Positions 45,904 to 56,236 of a stretch of 64,000 nucleotides of DNA are shown here, one piece after another. The translations under genes were made by a program, and so were the position numbers. The stretch comes from Capitulum mitella. Its lineage: Eukaryota; Arthropoda; Thecostraca; Pollicipedomorpha; Pollicipedidae. How positions within the stretch are numbered: the first letter of the stretch is position 1; each line of letters starts with the position of its first letter. The stretch covers positions 1,364,001 through 1,428,000 of the forward strand of contig CP099843.1 of the NCBI GenBank assembly GCA_030062745.1. Direction: 5' to 3'. A model generated the notes under the pieces. It was not told the DNA's origin. It saw nothing but the letters and a program-made list of their open reading frames with translations, and searched no databases.

Positions 45904-48900
45904 ACCTTAGCACTTTCACGTCATTTGCACACGTAATTGTACCCCTTGACCAGTGACCCGGGGTCGGGCCACGCTTCATACCAAATTTTGGGACCCACAA
46001 CCGAGTACAGGTCTTTGGTTTGCAGTGTTCGCATGTTTATTGGTAGTCATATGTGCTTCGAAAGCACTCATACAGTGAGTCTTACGAAAAAGGAGACATT
46101 TCAGTCCAGCATACGGAATGCATTAACGAAAACTGTTCGATCAAATTCTCACTAGCATATAATATGAGAAATGCTATATTATACGCACTGCATGCCGCTC
46201 CTTCCACTCCTTCATTTTTGCCGGCGCAATATCTTCTCCAGAAGAACACGTTCTTGCTCCAGGCACAGTGACGCTCGACGCATGACAGACTGGATCATGG
46301 CACTGCATGTTGCGCGTGGAACCATGCGGACTTGATCGCCTCGTTATACTGCTGGATGCTTCAGGAGTTGTTTTTGCACGCTAGGATCTTTAGGTATCCC
46401 CCCCCAGAAGAAATTACAGGGTGCCCAGCTACGGAAAATGCGTTGGCCGCGAGATGGGCTCCTTGAGAGATGAGTCACGCCTCATACCTCCTTCGCAGCC
46501 ACCTCCGAGTCAAAACAGCTGAGTTAACAGTCGCGCCATCCTGCCGGAGTCACCGGTCCCGCGTGCTGACACCGCGTCTTTGTGTGAGGCGCTACTGAGC
46601 CCTGGTCATGACCCGCCTGCACCTCGCGGTATTCACAGTCAGCACCAGCTGTCCGAACCTTCAAAGAAGAGTGGACCAATGACGCCGTGCGCGCCCAGGG
46701 CTCACCAAGCAGTACACTTCTGCCTGTACAGAGATCCTTCAGTAACGTCTTCTGGTGGCTCAGTACCTGCAGGTCTGAGTGTTGATGGGCGCAAAATGAC
46801 CTCAGTAGTCGGCGCGCCCGAAAACACCAATGAACAACAACAACGGCCATCAAAACAAACTCGTGCTTATTAGAAAACCACGGGCTCCATGCAAAACGTG
46901 CCAGTGCGTCACACGTGCTCAAAAACCAGGCGCTGTAGGAGGCTCTGGCCTGGCTGTCAGCCCGGGAAAGCTTCTGGTGGGTGGTAGTCTTTATGGTGAG
47001 GAAAGAATGTGATCTCTCGCGATCCGCCCTGTTGTTGCCTTTCTGCACCCAAGATCTTGGCTGAGTTTCCGCAGACTTCTTCGGGCTTCGCTGAAGAACG
47101 CTCCGACCTTTTTGGCCATCTCCTTGTTTCCCTTGGTGAATATGGGGCTACAATGTAGCTCGTTTAAAGTCCCAGCACTTCCCCGTTGCATAAATTTAGG
47201 ACTTAGTTCAAGATTGCACTCAGGTTTGGCGCTTTGCGGGCGTACAAAACTGTTTGAATTTACGGCTTGTTTTCAGAACCGAAGCAGATTTAAAGTAAAA
47301 TTTTGGCAGCCTTTCTCTATCATTTGTACGAAAGCGCAACATGGCATACATAAAAACTACAACTGAAAACCAAAATAGCAAGACCATATCTCGTGACAAA
47401 TGCAAACGCACAAAACAGTATGTTATCCGTGTGACCTTCAACGGCAAGGACAATTAGTCATTTTATGCTGAGACGCTCGGTATTTGGTCAGAACTTATTT
47501 GCTAAGGGTGATCCAATCCCATTTGATTCAGGCTTGACTTGATTCAACCCTTGAAATATCATGCTTGTTTTAAATGCAAACACTACGACCACGAATGCTA
47601 AAAACTATGTTGGTGCATTTCTTCTGCCCAGTTTGTGCCGCCATGTTACTGTTGTATCTGGTCGCCAGAATAAAAACCCTTGACGTCGCGAAAACAGCAT
47701 ACCGTCAGATATCCGCCTGTTCCACTGCGGCCGTGTCCGTCGCCCGGTATTTGAGTGACTTACGTGAAAGATGTTTTTGGGGACCGGCTTCATGCTACTA
47801 AATGGGTTTTACGTGGTTCGATGCCATAAAATTGCATACTGTACCGTATTTGATCAATGATGATGCGGCAGGTGATACAGCGAACACCAAAACCGCGCGA
47901 CGTGTAAGATATATATATAGCATCCATAGGATACGTATAGCAGTAGGCTGGCCTAGGCGGACCTTGTTTGACTTCATTGTGTCAATTGCTGACTTGTCAA
48001 TTGTCAATTGCTGATATGCGTGCCAGACACATTTATAGCGTATTCCAACCCCTCCCCCAAAAAAGGTTAAACATTCAGAAAAACGAGATTTGTGCTCCTA
48101 GAAGGCAATGTCCTGCCTCATTTCCGCTTCCTTTTAAATGGTCATATTTAGCCCCAAATGCCCCTCTTCTGTCCCACTTATAAATACATAAGTGGTAAAT
48201 AAGGCCTTTTTTACTGTTAACCCCTTTTTGAACCTCAGCCTTTGTTATCAACTTTTTCCACCAAAAAATGTCAACAGGGCAACTTGACCTATGATGAACC
48301 CAATGTGACCGTAATATTGGCCTGACTTGAAAAATATATAGGTGCTTTCTTCTAGTTTTGACAAAAGTTTTTCAACAGTGTTTGTACCTTTTCTGTGCGG
48401 TTTATAGTCCTCGATGTCTTGGAGGGTTCTCACGATCCCCCGGCGCGGCGAAGGTGGGCCCGGAGGCCGGGCCGGCGAGGATTAAATGAAGTCACTGCTC
48501 ACATTGGTTCACCCGCGCAAACCATTCCTCCGCCTTTCTAACAACTCATCGAACGGACGGCGTAGGCATTTTGCGCTTAGCTGTGAGTTGTTGAGAATTC
48601 TGCTAACAGTGGGCGTGATACCATTGTGTGAACAGTGGGACAGGTGCCGAAATCGTCTGTGACCTCGGGGAATGCGTGTGCCGATTGCCGCCACTACGCT
48701 CGCAGCGGACGTTGCCACTGCACAGTTTCCATGACGGTCGAGGTCGACCGGTCGTATACAGACCGGCCTGGGCCGCCCGTAACGATGCCTATCAAAGTTG
48801 GCTCGGCCGCCGCGTCTAAACGGACAGCCGCCGAGTGTAAACGGAGGAGTGGGGAGGGGGCGCCCAGGTGGTGTATCTCCTTGTTGAGGTCGGCTCGGTG

Positions 48901-49429
48901 ACGAGGTGTCGGAGCCAGTCCGCAGCCCCCTGGCCGGCAGTGGCGCCCTCTACCGGGCCAGCCGGGCGGCCTGACGAGGGCGGCGGGCCGGCGATGAAGC
49001 GTTCAGTCGCATGGCAACGACGAGAAGCGCTGGCTCAGGGAGCCGGTGGAAATCGTCCTCGCCTTAGATTGCCGGAGCTCCTGCTAATCTATTTACCGGC
49101 TGGCTCATACGCACAAAGCTGAAGTAAGCCAGAGCTCGGATAATGCAGTAAAGGAAGACCGGCCTCAGGTGGTGCGAGGCAGCTTCCCGTACCTCTCGGA
49201 GCCAGCGCGGTCTTTGTTCTAAGAACCCTTCGAGTCCGCTGACTCTGCCCCGGCAGAATCGTCTTCTTTGGTCTGCAGTGGGTCTCAGTCGAAACAAGCC
49301 CACCCAAGTCTCGACATTTTGATGCGACTTGAATAACAGTTACCCATGACCTATCCTGTGTCGGCTGCGAGTCTTGGTTGGCGATGATGTGGACGGCCGT
49401 TCAGCCGGAAACCTCTTCTAGTCGAGATT
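45904..49429. other. Spacer or intron
   Basis: No gene recognised. The GC-rich blocks at 48.6-49.0 kb lack exon-like homology. Confidence 0.5.
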
Positions 49430-50650
49430 TCAGGAGTTCAAGAGCAGTTGGGCTCTGCAGTATAAGGGTGGTTTCACATTTTCGTCTGCCAAAACTTCGT
49501 CTTCCACTGCCTCCATGAACACTTGGGCAAACAGCACACCCAGTGGTGAGCCCATAACGATGCCATCCTTTTGGCAGTATATCTTGCCCTGTGGGCACTT
49601 CAAGGGTACCTTGGTGGTGCGTAGTCTTGAGCATTGCGCACACGATGTGTTACGGGATGTCTGGCGCTTGCATGGCAGCGTGATGGTACACATACTTTGC
49701 AAGAATCTTGATGGTTCCCTGCACTACAGTGAAGAGAACCACCAACATTTTTGATCACGTGCGTGCCGGTGGTCTGGCATTGATGGCACGTACGGACTGA
49801 TAACCTTGCTGAGGGTTTTCGCCAGCTGATACGTCGGCAGCGGGATTTCAGATATGATGGGGCGGAGCGGGTTTCCCGGCTTGCGAGTCTTCACGTTGCC
49901 GTACAAATACTCGAGCTGGTGTTCTCCGACTGTCCGCTCGATCTCGTGTTCTTTGCTGCCCTTGTTCGCTGCATTGATGAGATCGTTGGCCCGACTCTTC
50001 AGTTGTTCCACAGGGTTTTTTTAGATTCTCAGGAGATTAGTTTGATCATTGAAGGTGGCGGCTGTTTTCTGATGGTAGTTATTCGCGTTTAGGACAACGA
50101 AGAGCTGCGATTTGTTTGCTTTCCGCATGACGATGTCGTCGTTATTTCGCAGATCTCTGCCTGCGGGCCTTAGGCGTTGATCCAGTGATGGCTAGCTCGA
50201 CCCACGTTTGTTTTCAGAGCACTCCGCCCTCAGTTGGTCCTGTATGTCTGGATTTACCCTGATCTTGTTTTGCGCTTTCAGCCTACATATATTTTGGTAA
50301 AGAAGCTCTAGCCCTACTTTCATTGTTTGCGTAGGATATCGAGGAACAAATGTGTGATTGACCCCCAAGTTTAGCGGTTCTTTTTGATCCTTAGAAAGTG
50401 ACAGGTTAGAGAGACTTACATAACCTTCTTTAAGTTTGGCGATTGGGACCCGTCCACCGTACAGGCTAAACAGTTTTTTTTCTTTGGATGCGGTTTTCTT
50501 GGGAGTCAGCATGCAGGACAAGTTGCAGGGCCGGGCCAGATCAGGTCTGTTTCGTAATTCTTCATCAGTTGGTCCGGCTAGATCAGTCCGATTTCGTAAT
50601 TCTTCATTAATTAGCCCTGCAGCCGATAGAAAAGGCTCAGCCCTCATCTG
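49430..50650 (-). pseudogene. Penelope-like retroelement reverse transcriptase, decayed
   Basis: Reading from 50650 downward, blocks occur in the order of Penelope-like elements. LSLSKDQKEPLNLGVNHTFV followed by P is the N-terminal 'LNLGPKF' region. LRNNDDIVMRKANKSQLFVV followed by LNANNYH is the 'KADKT...VV' strand. NPVEQLKSRANDLI follows, then LRPIISEIPLPTYQLAKTLS and VISPYVPS. IVMGSPLGVLFAQVFM and VEDEVL follow, corresponding to the xMGSPLxP block of the RT palm. There is a stop near 50020 and a frame change between the RPIIS and GSPLG blocks, and the catalytic YVDD-type block was not found, so it is dead. A C-terminal GIY-YIG endonuclease was looked for below 49430 and not recognised. These elements move by target-primed reverse transcription. 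Confidence 0.85.
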
Positions 50651-52003
50651 AACAACTATACCTACATTTCTTTGACGATAGATGGCAGGGCAGCCCCATT
50701 AGTTGGTATGAAACATATAGGTATTCCTTAGTCCTGACGATCTCGAGACAGAACTGAAGGCATTGTACCTTCATGCAAGTCCTGTCCTGGCGATCTCCAG
50801 TCAGAACCAGAGGCAAAGTGTACGTAAATACAAAGCATAAACGCTAGTTGCAAGATTTCCGGTGTATTCAGCTACCAAGAGCCGCTTCCCGCCAGACGCC
50901 GCTGCGGCCAGTCAACGTGGCACCTGTGTTCCACTGGTCGAAAGCTGTACAGCATCGCCACAGTAAAACTGCATCTTTGCCAATCTAACTGAAGGGAATG
51001 AAAATGCTTTTGTGATTTGTCTGCTCCGTGCGCCCATTATCCTGGTTTTACTTTGCGGAAATGAACCGCAACAAGCAAGATCTCCAAAACTGGCCTCGCT
51101 GAAACGGTTTTGGGTAATAAAAATATGACAGAATGCCAGAAAAAATCGCTTTCATCATCGACTAGAAGCATAGGCTTAGAACGGTCCCAGACCGTATCCA
51201 GAATGTGATTTCCTCCGACCGTTTTGAAGGTCCAAACGAACCAATTGACGGCTGGATCACTTGTCATCAGTAGATGTGAAAACTGATCTGTCATTGCATC
51301 TACACGCTGCGATTGGTAGAACCAGTCAGCTGATAGCTCCACTTTCTTGTATCCCTGTTGCTAAGTAGTTATAGGGAAATGTTAAGCATCACAGCACTGT
51401 GTGTGCTTGTTTGCCGACACCGGCAAATGGTACCAGCCCTACAGATTTTTGAACTACATGGCTGTGTCTAACTCGAGCTAGCTAAAGCTGTTGACATCAA
51501 TACACTAGGACGGATAAAGCGTGGAGTAATAGAGCAAATGTTCCATCAGGCGCAGGGGCCCTGCAGTGATCCGGCTGATTGTTTCAAAATCCGGGAATGC
51601 ACGGAGACCAGTGTTATCGTTATTCGTTGTACCGGCTTCGCTTGGCCGAAACTGGCTAATCACCGGTTCCCTGTCTCGAACTCTTGCTGCATGAGACGGT
51701 CTCCCTTGTCGAATTTTTACTTGCTCTCATCTCACGCGGGACATCTGACCATAGGGCTCTTGCTCGACAGCCGTTTTGGATATACGCTTACGAATACCCT
51801 TACGCATTCATGTAAGCGTATCCCTGTGATATCGCTTAAGGTTTTCGTCTTCGACCCGGCCTCATGCTTACCTGTTGCCTTTAGTTTTACTCGGTAGTCT
51901 TGCCATGGGTTTAGGCACCTTTCCTTCCGAGTCCGCAGTCAGTTTAAAGTTTCATGGAGAAATATACTCGGTAACATAACTCAAGTCGAAACCCGAACTG
52001 TGC
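50651..52003. other. Spacer or intron
   Basis: No gene recognised. A minus frame at 51037-51342 (HILDTVWDRSKPMLLVDDES) looks protein-like in composition, but I cannot place it in a family. Confidence 0.45.
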
Positions 52004-52267
52004 GGGGGCGGATCCAGCTGTTTGGGGGGGCAAACCAGAGTTTTCTCGGTATTGTTGGTAGGTCGACGAATCCACGACCGGGGTGGGGGGGGGGAGGGGG
52101 GGTGGAGGACGGGAGGACGCTGACCGTGGGTTGGGTTCGAAGTGTCCAGCGACTTCAACTCTGGTTGTGTAGTAATAACCATGTCTTAGGGGGGGGGACA
52201 AATGGCTATTTGACCCCCTAATCACAGTGGGGGACATGGCCGAGATGGCCCCTTTGGATCCGTCAGC
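52004..52267 (+). mobile_element. Short inverted-terminus element, family B copy 2
   Basis: Left end GGGGGCGGATCCAGCTG, right end TTTGGATCCGTCAGCTG, so the termini mirror each other as CGGATCCA(G/A). The interior matches 28340-28694. Three G-runs. Confidence 0.75.
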
Positions 52268-53363
52268 TGAACTGTGTCGTAATCTGTTTCGTAGTCCGTT
52301 TCCCCGTTTCAACGTAGGGGAAGATTGAGCTTATTGATATAAACCTCCAAAGCCGATTCAAAAGGGGACCTCGCTGTCCCACCTCTACAGGCGGAATGTT
52401 CGCTAGAAAGTTCCAGAGTCATGTTGAATCTGTTAGCTCCATCACAACCCGTGCAAACGAAAAGCGTCGCATTTCAAGGCAGCCAGTGGCGGTGTCCAGT
52501 CCTGGCGCCATCTTCGTACCGAAGCGGAACACGTAATACAGGAGTGCGAAGTTGCTGCAAATATGGGCACTGTCATGCATTTACTCTTCTCAGAATCTGA
52601 AAGGGAGGGATGGGCAGGTGCAGGAGGTATTTTAAAATGGTTGCACCAGAAAAGTAGAAATATTACGCGTGATATCAATACCAGCGTGTCTCTCACCATG
52701 TTGCCCAGTACCCTGGATTCTCTGTCCTTTCTGCCTTAGACTGTGAACGCTTGTAAACGACCTTGTTCTTACCCTACTGAAAGAGCTAGGATCGATTGTA
52801 ATCAGTGGTGCGAGCCATGGCTCTCAACACGGTACATGACATAAGCTTTTTCGTGACCTATTTTGAAGTCACTACAATTTGGCTCATTTATTTCCAGGCG
52901 TTTAGTACCCATTTTGCAACTTTTTATCCTTCTCAGCCTCAGCTGACGTTTAGCAAATAGTTTTGTTCTTACCCTCGAAATTGGTTAGAAGGTCACTTGA
53001 TAAATACTCGTACTTCAGTGTTCGTGTCTGTATTGTATTTTGACCGAAATGGTGTGTGGGCGCCGAATGACCTTGTGGTCGGTGCGCCCCTAAGCCCCAA
53101 TAACCAACGACCGAAATGGTGTGAAGCACGACATTCCTCATGCACGAATTCCTAAGGCATTAGCCTACAATCAACCCAGAAGACTGCATTCACTTTCGTG
53201 GCGTGGCTCCCAGACTGTCGGTTCGATCTGCCCATTAGGAAAACAACCCTAATACGACCTTTCGGCCGGTGTCGCCTACAGCGGAACGTATCATTAACAC
53301 CGTCTGACGTCCAGTCTTCATGCTTAATGGCTGGCCAGAGGACGCTGTTCACTTTTTACTTTT
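52268..53363. other. Spacer or intron
   Basis: No gene recognised. Confidence 0.5.
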
Positions 53364-53390
53364 CAGTCGCCGGCTAATCGCCGGCGACTG
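53364..53390. repeat. 11-bp perfect hairpin at the edge of a minisatellite
   Basis: CAGTCGCCGGC pairs with GCCGGCGACTG across TAATC. The last base is the first base of the adjacent 35-bp repeat array. Confidence 0.85.
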
Positions 53391-53770
53391 TCCGCAGTGT
53401 CCGGATCAGGCTGTCCCGGCTGGTGTCCGCAGTGTCCGTGTCAGGCCGTCCCGGATGGTGTCCGCAGTGTCCGTGTCAGGCCGTCCCGGCTGGTGTCCGC
53501 AGTGTCCGTGTCAGGCCGTCCCGGCTGGTGTCCGCAGTGTCCGTGTCAGGCCGTCCCGGCTGGTGTCCGCAGTGTCCGTGTCAGGCCGTCCCGGATGGTG
53601 TCCGCAGTGTCAGTGTCAGGCCGTCCCGGCTGGTGTCCGCAATGTCCGTGTCAGGCCGTCCCGGCTGGTGTCCGCAATGTCCAGTGTCAGGCCGTCCCGG
53701 CTGGTGTCCGCAATGTCCGTGTCAGGCCGTCCCGGCTGGTGTCCGCAGCGTCCGTATTAGGCCGTCCCCG
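53390..53770 (+). repeat. 35-bp minisatellite, about eleven copies
   Basis: Unit GTCCGCAGTGTCCGTGTCAG + GCCGTCCCGGCTGGT, very uniform. All three frames stay open through it because 3 x 35 bases contain no stop, so long frames here are not genes. Confidence 0.95.
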
Positions 53771-55330
53771 GGCCGGCCTGTAATGGCAGGAGCCGCGGCT
53801 TGTGCGGCGCCCGGCGGCGGCGGAGGCGGCGGTCGTGAGCGATGGCCCAGGACGGCGATTCTGTCTGCCGATAGTGACAGTGCACGACGATGCCGAGTCA
53901 CGATGACATGGCCGCCTCTCGCTAATGCGAATACAAATCACTCCGCCCGCTGCTCGCAGATCGGGTCGGCGTTTAGTCTCACCTTCATGGAAATTGGGAA
54001 GAAGAAGCTAGATAAGAGAAGAGGTTGGATTACACGGCCCGTGAAGGGAAAAGGAGACCACGGAGAAAGAGGAAGGAAATGGAAAGTCAAGGACCGATGA
54101 ATATTCTCAGCCGTCGACTGGCCAGTACGCGAATGACAGCTGCGATACGTCCGATATCTGGAACGCGGCGAGAATGCAAAAACTCCCAGAACTGTGCCCG
54201 AAGCACTCGTGCGCCGGTGCGTCTTTCGTTCTCCTTTGCGTCCGGACGCCAGATGATTTAAAGCGCCGTTGCAGCCAGATTTTACATGCGTGTTTTGCAA
54301 CCATCCGTCGGAGCGCTGTGCTAGTGCCCCAATCGCAACTGGAAAGTACGACAGCTTACGTCATATCCACATGATGTCAGAGCAAATCCCGGTTCAAATT
54401 CGGTCCAGCCACTGGGACCGAAATGGGTCCAGTCGCCCCATCCTCATATAGCAAAAATAAAATAAATGACACTACGCGCTATGGATGAGAGCGCAAGCGA
54501 TCGTCCTACGTCGGCCGTTTAGAGTGCAAGGTGTTCATTCTAGAGAGGAGAGGCGCCAAAAATGAGGCCTTGTTTTCACACTGGTCTGAGTGTGAAACAC
54601 TCAGAGACCTGAGCAGCTGACCATGCCGCCGAGCAGTGTTCAGGGCCGTCCTCTGGCCGCAGCCAGTGCTTGGCAGGCGATAGGCGGCGTGGTCCAACGC
54701 CGTGGCGAACGTCCCCTCGGCCACGGTGGGCGGACCGTGCTCGAACGGCGGCCGACAGATTTACCACGCGCCGGGCCGGACCGGGCCGGAGCGCCTGACG
54801 TCGGCTGACGCCACCACGTCCTGTCAGGCACGGCGCCGCCGAGGCGCCGCTCTCGGCCCGGGCCCCGCCGCCTCAGGCGGAGGATGGCGCGCGTGCTAGG
54901 CGCAACGCGGGGTCCGCCCCTGCACCGTGACCTTGGCGTTCATAACCGTGTTGGCTTTGCCTTTCTCGCCTCTGTTTGCCGAGGGCTCGAGACGACATCC
55001 GCGAGTCCAAAATCACGCCGGCGGCGACAGGAGATACCTGTTCCACGGCGCACGTGTTTGCCCCCATCATCTCTGCAAACGGCGCCAGCATCGGGGCCCC
55101 GGGAGGCGGTAAAACCCCCGTGGATACCTGGCGTCGTCGACGGCATTCCCGGTGCGCGGCTGTTTGCCGCCGCGCCCACGGCGCGGCGCGGGGAGCGTTT
55201 TCTGGCACCGTCACCGCGCCGTGAACACCTTGGGATTACGATGAGGTGGCGGCATCGTAATAGCCAAAACAAACACACTCGGACTTCACCTTCGTCTGGC
55301 TGCACTCGTCATGCAACGCAGTAACTCCCG
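53771..55330. other. Intron or spacer, GC-rich
   Basis: No exon recognised. Blocks at 54.6-55.2 kb are very GC-rich with overlapping open frames on both strands. Confidence 0.5.
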
Positions 55331-55380
55331 TCTCCTCTCTCTCCTTCTCTCTCTCTCTCTCTCTCTCTCTTCTTGCTTGT

Positions 55381-55433
<53 letters not shown>

Positions 55434-55481
55434 GCTCGCTCGCTCGCTCTCCCCCCTCGCTCTCCTCTCTCTCTCTCTCTT
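55331..55481 (+). repeat. CT-rich microsatellite
   Basis: Long polypyrimidine CT runs with CTCG interruptions, lying 430 bases before the Mitf exon. Confidence 0.93.
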
Positions 55482-55914
55482 GTCCCTCTCCCTTTCTCCC
55501 ACCTCTTTCTGTTCCTTTTCAGCCTCATTCACACCACGATACTCTCATGCCTCAAAGCTCGCGGTTTGGTCTTTTGGCCTTGGCCTTGGCTTCACCGACC
55601 TTCGCGATGACTCGTCTCTTGTGCGTTGGGCGCTCAGATTTGTCTTTAACTACAATTTTAACTGAAATCTCCAGCCAATTATGCCGGCGAGAAGTGCTCA
55701 AAGCGTATCGAAACTCTGTTCTCACAAAAAGCCTATTGCGACTCCTGTTGCGATTGCAGCGGCCTGAAACTACCCTGAAATAAGGGGAACGAACTTTACT
55801 GTCAAGATGATAAACCATCCGTGCATGAATGCAAGGAGACAGGAACACACTCACTCGACAATGTTCCATTCCATGGTTGGTCCCTCTCCCCGGCAGGAGG
55901 TGAACATTGCACAG

Positions 55915-56092
55915 TTACATAAAGCCTATAATGGGCGACATTGAGCCATCTGCCCTGTCTGCCGGCAGCCCAATCATGAACATCAAGTCAGCGCGAACGA
56001 CCTCTCGGACTCAGCTGAAGCAACAGCTCATGCGACAGCAGGCTGAGGAACAGGAGGCCCGCGAGCGCCACCTGCACCTGCTGGCGCTCCAG

Positions 56093-56130
<38 letters not shown>

Positions 56131-56236
56131 GCAGCAGCAGCAGCAACGGCAGCAGCAACGGCAGTCGGCGCCGGTCCCGACGCCTCAGGCCTTGCCCAGG
56201 CTGGAGAGCGTCGATGTGCCCAACAAGGTGCTGCAG
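55915..56236 (+). CDS. Mitf: Mitf exon with Rag-binding motif and poly-Gln
   Basis: The 3' end is certain (donor GTAGGC after VPNKVLQ, a position conserved with vertebrate MITF). The 5' end is not. An acceptor AG at 55913-55914 leaves one base that completes a phase-2 codon from either upstream candidate exon and continues YIKPIMGDIEPS. A better pyrimidine tract precedes AG at 55895-55896, but using it places a TGA (55901) in frame. In that case translation would begin at the ATG at 55931, with the exon holding 5' UTR. Confidence 0.85.

Noticed and set aside
46524-47048. 174-codon minus frame
   Set aside because: No recognisable domain and no splice or neighbour support; compatible with chance.
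51037-51342. Minus frame HILDTVWDRSKPMLLVDDES as a host exon
   Set aside because: Composition looks protein-like, but no family could be named and no splice sites frame it.
53320-54100. Long frame of repeated VSGRPGWCPQCPCQAV
   Set aside because: It is a product of a uniform 35-bp array that has no stop in any frame; similar frames occur in the other two frames.
54927-55224. Frame with STAHVFAPIISANGASIG as a transposase fragment
   Set aside because: Only a vague likeness to the region before the second Asp of pogo-type transposases, and no second supporting motif.
55897-55930. Acceptor at 55896 as start of a fully coding Mitf exon
   Set aside because: It puts TGA at 55901 in frame. It remains possible only as a 5' UTR-containing exon with ATG at 55931.
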